Positions 1 through 11,533 of a DNA stretch of 64,000 bases are shown here, piece after piece (position 1 is the stretch's first letter; the number at the start of each line of letters is the position of its first letter). The stretch covers positions 23,004,501-23,068,500 of the forward strand of contig OZ017799.1 in NCBI GenBank assembly GCA_963969395.1, written 5' to 3'. This DNA is from Pseudoscleropodium purum. Lineage: Eukaryota > Streptophyta > Bryopsida > Hypnales > Brachytheciaceae. Under the pieces are notes generated by a model. It had not been told where the DNA came from. It saw nothing but the letters and a program-made list of their open reading frames with translations, and ran no database searches. The position numbers were made by a program, and so were the translations under genes.

Positions 1-160
1 CTCAAATGAATTAATTTGAATTCATTTATTAAAACAAATTAATTTGGATTCATTCTTTGAAGTGAATTAATCTGAATTTGTTCTTTGAAGTGAATTAATC
101 TGAATTTGTTCTTTGAAGTGAATTAATCTGAATTTGTTCTTTGAAATGAATTAATGGGTA
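1..160. repeat. 28-bp tandem repeat
   Basis: A 28-bp unit (TTTGAAGTGAATTAATCTGA followed by ATTTGTTC) is repeated about three and a half times between roughly 55 and 150. More diverged versions of the same AATTAATTTGAATTCATTC word recur at 1-55, 893-985 and 1240-1345. This looks like the edge of a minisatellite field later interrupted by an insertion. No coding potential is seen. Confidence 0.8.
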
Positions 161-971
161 GTTGTAAGAAAGGGTGGTACTATTATCTGTCACACTTCAA
201 GTTGCGTAGTTTAGTTTGGCCATAACTTTTGGAGAATAAAGCTGATGTATTTGAATTTTTTTATTGAAGATGACCAACTTGTGATTAAAGAGAATTCTTA
301 TTTTTCAAAAATTTCCAAAAAACTTTTTATAATTAATTTCTGATTTAGCTAATTTGTCACACTCTGTGGTTTACGGGTTTTTAGTATTGTGGAGTACCCA
401 TAATTGATGATGTAGAGCTAAAACTTGTGTGGGATATTCCCACACTAGAGATTCATGTGCCCACTAAAAAAAACTTAAAAAAACATTATTTTATGGTATC
501 CACATGCATGCAAACAGGGGGCCCTTGCACATGCACTTTTAAAGAGTGAAGATGATATTCACTTAATTTTTTTTGATGAAATATGATTACCATGAAGTTT
601 TCACAAATGGCCAATTTTTAGATTCTTTTTAATCAAGATCTTTTTTTAAATTAATTTATACCTCATTGTATCTATTTTCTATGACAATCTGGGTTTTTTT
701 TCAAACAATAATATTTCAATACTTAAGAGTACTCATAGTATTCAAAATGGAACTTTTAGCCATCGATTTTCTTGATCAATGATTGAAATTGCTCTGTTTC
801 ATAGTACTCATCATACTCATAGTACTATGCCACAAAAAGTTTGTTTTTAGCAAAACGCTACAAAAAACATATTCCCTTGCTTGCAACTACCCTAATTTGA
901 ATTCATTCTCTCAAATAAAATGCATTGTGTTCATTCTTTCAAATGAATTAATTTGAATCCATTCTATAAAA

Positions 972-1100
972 CAACAATGTTAATATGTGAGCTCAAGAAT
1001 GCGAGCTTGTGAGCATTGAGCCTACAATATAGGTACTTATAATATAGATACCACATACTATAGAAGGTGTATGTATCATAAACATCTATAATATAGGTAT

Positions 1101-1141
<41 letters not shown>

Positions 1142-1244
1142 TGTAATTATAGACAGTTTCTATAGTATATACACTTATAACATAGATGTGTAGTGTTTTA
1201 GACTTATGGGCTTATATTCCTATGCTCACATAATAGCAACCCTC
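972..1244. mobile_element. Inverted-repeat MITE, copy 1, with (TA)n core
   Basis: The ends are inverted copies of one another: the left end reads TTAATATGTGAGCTCAAGAA and the right end, reversed, reads AGGGTTGCTATTATGTGAGC. A second copy in the opposite orientation lies at 2696-2945. The word TTCTATAAAA sits on both sides (962-971 and 1245-1254). This could be a 10-bp target duplication, which would suggest a Mutator-type element, but the flanks are themselves tandem repeats so the match may be accidental. A (TA)n run occupies about 1107-1139. Confidence 0.6.
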
Positions 1245-2095
1245 TTCTATAAAATGAATTGATTTGAATCCATTTAATGAAATGAATTGAATTGAATTCA
1301 TTCTATGAAAATGAATTAATTTGAATTTCTTCTACAAAATGAATTGTACAAAAATTTAATTAAATCCTTCAATAAATTGAGTTTACTATCAAATTGCACC
1401 ATTGTTGACTTTCCAAAAAAAACTATTGTTTTCTTTTCAAATCATGCAGTTAGTGCAACTTCAACGACATTTTTTTCTTCTAAATTCACATTGAATGGTA
1501 GTGGAAGGTGGTCTTAGGTTTTTTTATTCTCATCTGATGGTTTCTACCTTTTCACTTTGGGGGAAGGGAATAAAAATAGGTTGCTTGACAATTTTCAAGA
1601 GATAGTAGTGCTTTGGTTATTTAGGGTTAAGAAAGTGCAATCTCAAGAAATTAGGTACTTTAACATTTTTATTTGTAAAAAGTAAGAGTTTTAATATATA
1701 TATAAAATAATTTGTAGGCCATTTGTCAGAAGTGCATGTAAGATGGCATTGCATCAAAAAGCCACCAAAAAATTTCTTTGGTAAGAGGGTCCATTTGAAG
1801 ATGTGCTAGAAGTTGGCTCAACCTAAAATGGGCATGTTTGCTTGAAGTTGTTTCTACTTCTCGACTTCCATGGGGAGGCACTTTGGTGCTCATCACTGTT
1901 TGCTAGCTTTCATAACAGACAAAGCCTACTATATTGCTTGGTTCTACCTCCTTCTCTTGTCATTTAGGTTGCTTTTAAAAATCTAGAAATGTTGTTGAAA
2001 ATAAAAATAGATGCGCAGAGGCTTGTTCCTCTAGTTTGATATACTTTTTATTTATCTATGGAATTTATTCACGTGTTTCAAGAAAAAAAAAATAG

Positions 2096-2658
2096 TCACC
2101 AAAATTGATATTTCAATTTTTGAATAGAAATACAAATAGTATTTTGTGGATTTTCAATTTCTTTTAATTCCTTTTGAAATATGTAGGAAAATATCATTGT
2201 TGTTCTATAGTAAATAAACATCTTTTGTAAACTTTCAAAATCCACCAAAGTTGTTGCTTCAATTTTAAAATTGAAATACAAATAGTACTTTGTGAATTTT
2301 TAATTTCTTTTGGAATATGTAGGAAAATATTGTAAGTAGGAGTTCCATTAATATATAAACATCCTTAATGAGCTTTCACAAATGACTAGTTTTCATTGTT
2401 TTATTTTTATAATTCTTCTTCTATTTGATTACAATTAAAATATCAAAGTTCCTAGTTTCTAAAGTTATTTCATTTCTTAGTTTTCCTACTTAGAAAATTA
2501 TTCTATGTTTGATTTTTAAAATTGGGACAATGGCAAAGGGTTATACTAATATATTTTAAGGTATCAAGTGATTAAAAATTATATATCTAAAAAGATTCCT
2601 TTTATTAAAATGCTGAAAATATATAAATATAGTATAATAGTTATATGATATATATATG

Positions 2659-2690
<32 letters not shown>
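2096..2690. other. AT-rich DNA without a recognisable gene
   Basis: Short diverged direct repeats are visible. One is the word CAAAGTTGTTGCTTCAATTT near 2247, and a second is the pair of ATACAAATAGTA words near 2130 and 2277. No long open frame resembles a known protein. A (TA)n/(CA)n microsatellite fills about 2650-2692 next to the following MITE. Confidence 0.5.
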
Positions 2691-2692
<2 letters not shown>

Positions 2693-2695
2693 TAG

Positions 2696-2945
2696 AGGGT
2701 TGTTATTATGTGAGCATAGGAGTGTGAGCCCATGAGCCTAAAATACTACAAATCTATGTTATAGGTGTATAAACTATAGAAAACATCTATGATTATAGGA
2801 TATATATGTTACAAATATTCATATTATAAGTGTTTATGATATATATATACCTTCTATAGTGCGTGGTATTTATATTATAGGTACCTAAGTTGTAGGCTCA
2901 ATGCTCACAAGCTCATATTCTTGGGCTCACATACTAGCACCGTTG
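2696..2945. mobile_element. Inverted-repeat MITE, copy 2
   Basis: This copy is in the opposite orientation to the element at 972-1244. The left end reads AGGGTTGTTATTATGTGAGC and the right end, reversed, reads GGTGCTAGTATGTGAGCCCA. The interior carries the same CTATAGAA and ATTATAGGTACCTA words as copy 1. It abuts a (CA)n tract on the left and a (TA)n tract on the right, so target duplications cannot be judged. Confidence 0.6.
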
Positions 2946-5205
2946 TGTATATATATATATATTTCAAGGTTTATTCCTAGGCTTTTTAAGAATTCTATTG
3001 CTGATTATTATTATTATAAATTATTGTTTTCTTATGCATATTTTAGTTTTTAAATTTTTGATAAGTAATCTGTTTCTAGCTAATGGATCTACTTACTTGA
3101 TTAGATACATTGCCATAGTAAGTCTCACATTGAAGTCTCACTCTTAAGAATTAACATTGATTCAAAAAAATCAGTACCGTGATTGATAATCGCCTTGGGT
3201 TCCTGACATAGCAGTAATACAATGGATTGGATAACCCCCAAGTATTGCTGTGTAAGTCCTTGAATTAAAAATATGACGGCCTTTGGAGCTTGTGCTTTAA
3301 TGCACCTTGATTCAATGCAGCTCTGATTATTAAATTAGGTTGGTAAAATATTTGTTTATCAACGTACTAGCTTCACCTCGTTTATGTAAACTGTTGCTCT
3401 ATCTCAAGATGGAACTAGACAGACAAGAATACGATCGGTCATTGCTTTTGTCTTCATTTGTCACAACAAGCTTGATCTGTACTACAGATTCTTGAGGGCG
3501 TGAGGGACGACATCATACTTTGAGCTTACAACAATGGTACTAGAGTCTCAAATCAGCGGCCAACAGGTGGTGCTTTAATCGATTTGTAACAATTTTGAAT
3601 GCTACACTTTGAGAGTTAAATCATTGTGGATTTTTAGGATTGGATTGAATAAATTCTTTGATAAATATACAATAACAAGTAGTGGTAGTTTGTAGACACC
3701 TCGTGTACGTCTTATGGCATACTAATGGTTTGCTGTTGGACATGGGCATAGATGAGGACTACCACCTCTTGAGATTTTTTCAAAAAATTTCCCAAATTTG
3801 CAAGTTACAATTGTGGAGTTTATCGTGGAGTTTATTATGGAGAATGAACACCAACATACCTTGTCTGGACTTTAGTTTTAGGCTCTTGTTAGTTCTTTCT
3901 AGTTTTATAAACTTTGAGCTTCTAAACTAATAATTGATGGTCATTTTTATCTTCTCTTGGAGTAATCAATTCTTGGGTGCTTTATAGCTCTCCCATTGAT
4001 AAACTCTGTAATCAACGTTTGCATGCCTTGATTTGAATATTCATCAAGGGATATGTTTATTACACCCTGGTTGTTTTCTTTTGGTGGACCTTGATCTAAG
4101 TTACATTATCGTTTTTAACTAGACTTCTGTAGGCTACTGGATACCTCTTTATCGATCAAGATATATTCAGTTGAGATTACTGAGTTCATCATCTGGTTGT
4201 GATGACTTCTATATACTAGTTATGATTAGCGACAATTTATACTAATGTTTGAATATTACTCTTACCTTTGTTGCTTCATTTAGAGCAGATTTTTGTCATA
4301 AAAAACAAAATTGTTGCCCATATCCAAATATAAGTTTGATTTTTGATAGAGAATTAGAATCTACCTTGATTTGATCAAGGAGTATTGAAAAAACATTTTT
4401 TTGTTTTTTGTTTTTTGTTTTGTTTGTTTGAATTAAAAGTTTTTGGTATGGAAAGAAACTTTGACAAACTTCATAGATAAATATCTTTGTTGCAAAACAA
4501 TGACCATTATATGGTTGTTTGGGCATATAATAACCATTTTCTCAGTTCTAATACGAAAACTGAGGGGATGCAATAACCGATAGGAGTAGAAATATAGGAA
4601 CAAACAAATGTAGGGTGTCTAAAAAACAAAGGTGCTAAAAATTATAATTTGATTTATTATAATATGGAGTATAAAAAATACCATTGGATGTCAATCCAAC
4701 CTTGTGGTTATTATATTTTCCAGTGTTATTAGGCCTACTTAACATTCTTGACAACATTTTGAGACTAGGAAACAAAACAAAGCGTATTTTGACATTTGCA
4801 ATATAGCACAATGTCTATTTAGAAAGTATCTAAATTAGTAGCATTGGAGCAGGCTTTCCATTATTAAAATAAATACAATTTGAATTGTAGATGATGCTTT
4901 GTCTCCATTTTTCATTAAAGTAGGTACTCCCTAAACCACCACTTTCTACTACTAAGCCTATTTTCTATTATTAAACTAGTCAAATTTTCATATGTTCCTA
5001 TTGGCAAGTGAAAGGAGGTTCCAACACACCAAAGAATGTGGCATTTGGATGTTGTATGCAAAAGTTATTAAAGAAACAAAGTTTGGTTCTAAAAACGTTT
5101 CTTCTACATAGGTACTTTGGAGATATACACATAATATAGATGGCGGTTTACAATTGCACATTTGGGTGTACCTACCTTAGTGCATCTAACAAAAGTCGTT
5201 TATCA
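2946..5205. other. Intergenic stretch, no gene recognised
   Basis: Low GC, with frequent stops in all frames. Open frames at 3682-3930 (+) and 4296-4526 (-) have no recognisable domain and low-complexity composition. The part from about 4960 to 5205 is a diverged copy of a sequence found again at 62800-63060 in the same orientation. The two share the words CACCAAAGAATG and TATGCAAAAGTTAT. Confidence 0.5.
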
Positions 5206-5479
5206 CATTAAAAGAGTTCTGGAGTGTCCAGAAGCTTGTTTCGGGCCTCTTCCCCCGCAGTTGTTCCCTATAGCGAGGGGAACAACCTACTATTAGAATT
5301 TTCTTTTTCATAAAAAAAAATAAACAAATAAAATTTAGTCTCCAAATGCAAAAAATTAAAATTTGGTCAATGACGTGGCAGGGTCTCAGCTACGTCAGAT
5401 TGCTACACCGAACCTATTCCCTGTGTTTGCAGGCTGCAATAACTCGTAGGCATCTAGAGACCCCAAAAATCTTCTCATG
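5206..5479. mobile_element. Small nonautonomous DNA transposon, family M1 copy A
   Basis: This is the reverse complement of 20062-20364. The two share the words CAGAAGC, CGGGCCTCTTCCC, GGTCAATGACGTGGCA and CCTACGAGTTAT. The ends are imperfect inverted repeats: CATTAAAAGAGTTCTGG on the left, and CATGAGAAGATTTTTGGGG reading inward from the right. No open frame is present. The superfamily is unclear because no clean target duplication is seen. The interior is more GC-rich than its surroundings. Confidence 0.7.
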
Positions 5480-6060
5480 TTGAACCTCTACGTACATGTA
5501 ACACTACCAGTATTTTGTCAAGAAAATGGCGTAATGTTACAAAACTCAACAGACAGCATGTGCATCTTGGAGCTTTCTGGGCTTATGACACAAGAAGATT
5601 TGGATGAAAAATGCTCCGAAAGCGAGCCATGAATGAATGAAGGTCGATCCACACACCCAACTGCTCATGCCCCTGCAGCTTAGCTTGCCCCTGGAATTGT
5701 AATCGTGGTTTTCCACTTTTCTCAGAATCAGAGCTTGCATTTTGAGAAAAAATGCAAAACCACAACTCCAGACACAGAATCGTTACATGTTTACAGCTTT
5801 CACCAGTTGCATTGATTTTGCGTAAGGTGGCCATGGAATGATCAATACACCAGTGGAACTGGAATAGCACGCAGAGAAGGTGCCCTGAATTTCAGACATT
5901 TTTGAGCTCAGAGCTTGAATTAGGGTTGACGTAAACAAGGAATGCGGAGTTGCTCCGCAGGAACTACCTTGGGCCATGGAGTGAGGGAGGAGAACGAGGA
6001 GTTCGTGGGATTCATTCTATGAAGACAATCAATTGGAGTGAGTCACGAGGAAAGATATGA
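5480..6060 (-). other. GC-richer segment with short overlapping minus-strand frames
   Basis: Three overlapping open frames of 64 to 95 codons lie on the minus strand (5546-5740, 5583-5870, 5783-5977). The last starts with a plausible ATG at 5977. The segment is richer in G+C and in CpG than its neighbours, which in this window marks low-copy or genic DNA. None of the frames resembles a family I recognise and none continues through a convincing splice site. It may be a gene fragment or an untranslated leader. Nothing stronger can be said. Confidence 0.25.
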
Positions 6061-7946
6061 TTGAGAATTGAAGGAAGTCACATTAGGGGTAATCACAGCT
6101 TCTCTGAGAAACAAAATTTTATGAAGTCAAAGAAGTTGGTGAAAGAAAAGACAAGCCTATGTGGAGTTGTTTTGCGTGAAGGTGTGACACTTCTTAATCA
6201 TTGTAGTGAGCATGGAGAATGAAAACACAAGGATGCATTTATCTGTGGAAGAAAAGGTGCACCTGATTTTTGTGTAGTGTTGAGGCTACAGTGAAGATTT
6301 GGTGCAAATGAGGTGGGGATGACTGGCAACATGATTGAGGTGAAAGTGGTAGGAAAAAATGGATGCAACATCAAAAATTTGCAACAATATTTCTTTGAGC
6401 TCGTTTCATCACCTTTGGAGGAGAAGAAATGGCATTTTCATTTCTTGGAGGGTGGCTAAACTACAAGCTATAGATAGTCAAACATAATACACTACGTCTC
6501 AATTTTCAAAGAATTGAAAATAGGTTAAAGAACTTGTAACTACCCCTATTGATGAAAAATAGCTTATGTTGACTAAAATATTGAGAATTCACGTCCAAGG
6601 GAGGGAAATATTAGGACCAAATTGAGATAGACATTTTGAAGCATGTTCAATTTGTGCACCATTTGATAAGAATGTCATTTAGACATAGGTCATGAACATC
6701 AAATTGATTTCATAGAAAAATTGCTTTAAGTGTACTTTGTAATATTGACTTTGAGTCATGTCTGTTCAAAAATTGTATCGGCATTTGTTGCAAAGGAATT
6801 GTGTGGTAGTAGAATTTTTGACACCCAATATTGGCAAGGATATGGAAGTAGGTCATTGGAAGTTCACCATCATAGTTGACAATAATGCACATCCAATACT
6901 ACAAACCTCACTAAGAAACCAATCAAAAGTCAACTTTATAATGCAACTTCGACAAAATGAATGGTTGTATAGTTTATTTCATATCATAATTCGTGTTGAT
7001 TTGGATAGTGCAATGATCAAATCAACAGAATTTCAATGAATTTGAAATCTTTTTGGAATCTTCTTGGAATCTTTTTTTGGAATCTTTTAGAATGTTTTTG
7101 TTTCATTGTAGTGGGCAAGGTTAATACATTGAAAACCTTACCAATTGTGATATTATGTCATTTGGATTTCAAAGAAAAAGTATTTTCAACCCTTCTCAAA
7201 TGATTAATTAGATTTCATCTTTCATAACAAACTTTTTGGACAAAAATGTATAGATCCTACAACTTGTTACTCTCCACATGTTGGAAATAAATAGAAAATA
7301 TTCTATATTCATGCTTGAAAGAAATTATAGAAAAAGAGGTAGAGTATGATTTAAAATACTACATTGTTAACAAATTAGTTATAGAACTGAAAAATTTCCA
7401 TACCAATGTTTGTAATGTTATCATAAAAATCTAAATCCAATGGATTTTGTTTTTTTGAAATATTGCAAATTGAATTAAATAAAGGACTTCAAAGTTCATT
7501 TTTGAGTAGAGATTACTTAATTGCCTAGAATATAAAACTCTTCAACCTTTCTTCTTAGTACAAATGCAATGATTTTAAACTTTTCAAGTAAATATAAATC
7601 TAAAAAACTAAGTTGAATGGTTTTTTCTTAAATGATAGTTTTTTAGTTGACCAAGTTGCCTACCAAGCAATTAAAATTATATGTCATGCAATAACTTTTA
7701 ATTATGTAGTCAAAAGTTACAAAAATTGTTGTGGCTAGCTTGAAGCAACTCTTTGACCACATATTATGTGAAAATTTTGAAGAAAAACAAGAAAAACTTC
7801 ATTCGTAATAAGTTGCATGCTCACAATTATTGCCATGTTGCCAAAAAAATACCATTTGGTCTTTTAGGAGTTAAAACACCATGGTTGGAATTTTATGTAC
7901 AATGAACTTTTTTTAACTTAATCATTTACAATTTATTTATTTTTAA
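6061..7946. other. Intergenic stretch, no gene recognised
   Basis: AT-rich. A 93-codon open frame at 6758-7039 (+) has no recognisable motif and overlaps a 60-codon frame on the other strand, so I treat it as chance. Confidence 0.4.
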
Positions 7947-8305
7947 AACTGAGCAGAATTTGGTGTCCATTTTGGCATAGTAAAATAATCTCTTTTTAAA
8001 AAATAAGAACTAAAAAAATTTGATAAATCAAGTTAAGTTTGATCTCCCAAAATCCATTTGAGATTTCAAGACTCCAATCAAAAGTTATGAACAAATTTAA
8101 GAGAGAATGTTTCAAGGGACATTTTCTTTGACGTTTTGAAACATCCTCTTTGAAATTTGTCCATAATTTTTTTATTGAAATCTTGAAATCTCAAACGGAT
8201 TTTTGGAGATTAAACTTAACTTGATTTACCAACTTTTTCTAGTCCTAAGTTTTTTGAGAAAAGTTGTTTTTTGATGCCTAAATGGACTCCAAAGTCTGCT
8301 GAGTT
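7947..8305. mobile_element. Foldback element with ~150-bp arms
   Basis: The sequence folds on itself almost end to end. The left end reads AACTGAGCAGAATTTGGTGT, and the right end read inward is AACTCAGCAGACTTTGGAGT. The arms continue through AACTTGATTTA and TTGAAATCTCAAA blocks to a loop near 8125-8145. There is no open frame. The form is that of a foldback MITE. Its transcript would be a long hairpin, so it could be a source of small RNAs. Confidence 0.75.
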
Positions 8306-8368
8306 AGAAAACACAAAATTCTAAATGCATAAGTACGAAACAAATATTCACATTTCACATGTAATTAT

Positions 8369-8480
8369 GAGTGTGGTGTGCTGGTTAGAGCCTGTGGTTC
8401 CTAAGCTTGAGGTCTTAAGTTCAAATTCTATGAGTGACTGCTGACCGCTAGGGTTGGCTGAAAAAACCAACACTTTTCTG
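8369..8480 (+). mobile_element. tRNA-derived SINE-like fragment
   Basis: The stretch contains TGGTTAGAGCCTG, similar to an RNA polymerase III A box. About 35 bases further on is AGTTCAAATTCTA, similar to a B box. Spacing and order are those of the tRNA-related head of plant SINEs. It does not fold into a proper tRNA cloverleaf by eye, so a real tRNA gene is unlikely. The 3' limit is uncertain and no clear flanking duplication was found. Confidence 0.45.
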
Positions 8481-9511
8481 TTGATTTGGATGTTGAGTTT
8501 TCTATTAGTGAAATAACATTGGAAAAATGAACATATTGAATCTTTCTCAAATTATAATCAATTTAGATGGTAGAAGCTTATATTGCTAATGTAATGCTCT
8601 TTCTCATTTGGTCTAGAGCCAATAAATAATATCATAGAATCTAAAAAACTCAACAAGCATCAAGGTGAATTTCTTCAATTCTTAATGATGAAACGACTAG
8701 AGCTGAAACTAAATTCAAATGCAATCATTTCTCTTAAATATTAATATCAATGGATTGCTTAGATAATTCTGTATGTTGTCTAAAAACTACCCTAAGTTCC
8801 CATGACTGTACAAATATTAAAGATATGCAAAAATCTCTTATTTAGGCTCAAACTTCTCCTATTGCTACTTGTCTATAAATTTGACTTTCTACTCATGATA
8901 AAAATTTGTACTTGCAAAATCGAAAGTCCAAGAGCATCAATTATAGATTTCACTATTATTGTCATTGCAATTCAAAGTATAGACAAATTTGAAAATTGGA
9001 AGTTAAATTTACAACAACAATAATCATTGAATGAGCAACTATGTGATAACTATTGCCAATGTGAAGTCAAGATTGTAAAGAAGTTCTAAATTACAAAAGA
9101 CTTCATGTTATAAGTATGCATATATATATCCAAACAATGAACATAAATGATAAGAATGACAAATCAACACTTGTGGTTAACCCATAAATGACGTTGTAGA
9201 CATTTTATGTTTGATGAATAACAAAGAATCTTTGTATGTAGGACAAAAGTGCAACTATTCATCCTCCAAATTTTGTTGTAAAAAGGGGAGGCCTTTTAGA
9301 GTAGTTAATTTGACTTCCAATGAGTATTCTTGCATTATTTTTTAAGCCAACAATTTCCATGGTATCCAAAGGAAAGATTACCACGGTTACCAATCTATCC
9401 TTTGAAGGTAAACTACAAAGTTGGGTTGAATTGTTAAACATTTGGTTCAAAGATTGCATTAATTTTGCAAAACTTAGTTAAGATAACTAGATACACTAAA
9501 ATTGTACAAAT
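8481..9511. other. Intergenic stretch with a dispersed-repeat fragment
   Basis: AT-rich without a recognised gene. Around 9200-9320 there is an inverted copy of a repeat also found at 18230-18330 and 49600-49720. The copies share the words GACAAAAGTGCAACTATTCA (here) and GAATAGTTGCA (there). Confidence 0.4.
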
Positions 9512-9745
9512 CATTAGAGGATTTTCGGGGAACTGGGAAGGCCACTTTAGAGCTGTTTCCATTGTTGTCCTTTGGTAGCCATAGAATGGCTACTTTCAGA
9601 TTTTATATTTTAATTTTTAAATGAAAAAAAATTTAATCAAGTAGCTGTCCTTGTGCTACTTCAAGCAATTGGTGTAGCAAGTTTCTAGAGTCTAAAAACC
9701 TTAGGGAACTCGTAGCCTTCTACAACAATTGAATATCTTCTAATG
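9512..9745. mobile_element. Small nonautonomous DNA transposon, family M1 copy C
   Basis: The ends are CATTAGAGGATTTTCGGGG on the left and, read inward from the right, CATTAGAAGATATTCAATTG. The right part shares CTACGAGTT with copies A and B. It also shares TTTCTAGAGTCTAAAAACCT, in related form, with the partial copy at 55050-55167. Non-coding. Confidence 0.5.
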
Positions 9746-11533
9746 GGGTGATTGCATGAAAGACTTGTTATTTTGTGTCACATTGAGAGTGACAAAGTTG
9801 TGGTCCTCTAGAACTTCTAAAGGTAGAATCCAATCTTGGCAAGAATTATCTTGCTATTAAGTATTAAGAGTGCCCCTACTACAATGATGCATAATGTGAT
9901 TACATCTACTAGCATTTGAAATAGCATGGTTCATATCATGAAATTGTCATATTTTTTGTTGCCAAATGAAAGAGACTTATAAATTCTTGTAAAAGGTAAT
10001 TTTTGGATATCATGTCACTAAATGGCATAAATATTCAAAGTGGTGTTTGTTGATGTAAGTTTGATCCTTGAGTCTCACGCTTGCAATGTTGAAAGGTATA
10101 AACTTTAGGCAAGAAGCTTAGTGTTTGGTCTTGCCAAAATGGTTGGAATTTGATTTGATTACCAATTAGATCTTGCCATAGATGATAGACAATATGCCTA
10201 TGCTAACTTATTGAGTGTATGCTTAGACTTTGAATTTTGTGTTATTGTTGTTGCAAGGGTGGATTGGTGGTAATGGTTGTTACATGGGTCATCACCTACT
10301 TTACATTGAAGCAATTAGTGGAACTCCATAAAGTTGACCCTAGGAAACAATATATGACATACTAAGATCTTGCGGATTGAGCTTTTGGCACCTCTTGGGG
10401 TCAAAGGATTGTTTTGCCTATGAAATTGGCGGTTGAATTCAATTTGGATGTACTCTTTTCCATTATTGTTGGAGAAGCTATGACCCGTATAGTGGGAAAT
10501 TTCCATAAGAGTGATCAACAAGAAGTACACATATTTATTTGGTTTGTAGTATTTGATACCTTCCAAATTGCCCTATTTTGTGTATTACCAAATTATAGCT
10601 CCATCAAATGGATTGTAGTAATTGTAGCAGTCATGTCAACTTGATAAGCCTTTCATCTTTCACTAGGCCATGTATCAATGTAATACAAACAAGATGAGTT
10701 TAACTATAACTTTAGATACTTGCACCTAAAATTAGCACTTAAACAATTTTATGTTCATTCTAGATGCTCAAAACTTAAATCTATTGCAATATACTTTGCA
10801 TCAATGGTCAATGCTTGAAACCTTGAACATCCTAAAGTCTATATTCTGGATGATGAGCATTGTGCATTTGGATGATGTTTCGTCCAAATGACGTCTCATT
10901 TATCAAAATATTGTGCTTGAATCTTCTCAAAGCTACCTTCCTTTATGACTAGTTTGATGAAATTGGGATAATTAATATGTTGTTCAAAGTTGTAGTATAA
11001 AATATTTAAGCATTCTGAAAAGGTTTTAGTAGTACGAGTTACTATGTGTAGAATGAATTTTGTCACTTGTATATTGATTTCAATTGTTGAAATGCTCACA
11101 ATTTCCTCTCTTTGGTTGACAGCTAAGGTAGAACCACCCATACCCGATCATTTAAGCAATTAATGACACACAATAAGAAGTATGAGGGGATGCATATTTT
11201 TCCTTTGTAGAAAGCTAAGGAATATAGTGTCTCCAATTTTTTTGTAATTTTATTGTCAAAATTGAAATTATTATGTTTTTTGGAAGGCAAAACGTAGGTA
11301 GACTCCCATGGCCAAAGTCTAGAGTCTTGCAATTCCAATCATTCAAGAACTACATTCCGCTCATTACTTCTTACTTTTCCACTCACTAATTTGGAACATG
11401 TGTCATGACCTTATTGGTCCCAACCTTGAAAAGGGAAAAACACACATTCCAAGCTTTGGTTGGAATTTGTTCCAACCTTGCTTAGAAATAAATGCACACT
11501 ACAGGTTGGGTATTGGAGCCCGGTTGGATATAG
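9746..11533. other. Stretch upstream of the transporter remnant, no exon recognised
   Basis: I looked here for upstream exons of the amino-acid transporter and found none. Frames of 76 to 83 codons at 10315-10644 overlap one another on opposite strands and match no domain I know. Confidence 0.4.

Noticed and set aside
8369..8450. A genuine tRNA gene
   Set aside because: A- and B-box-like words are present, but no proper acceptor stem or cloverleaf could be formed by eye; a SINE head fits better.
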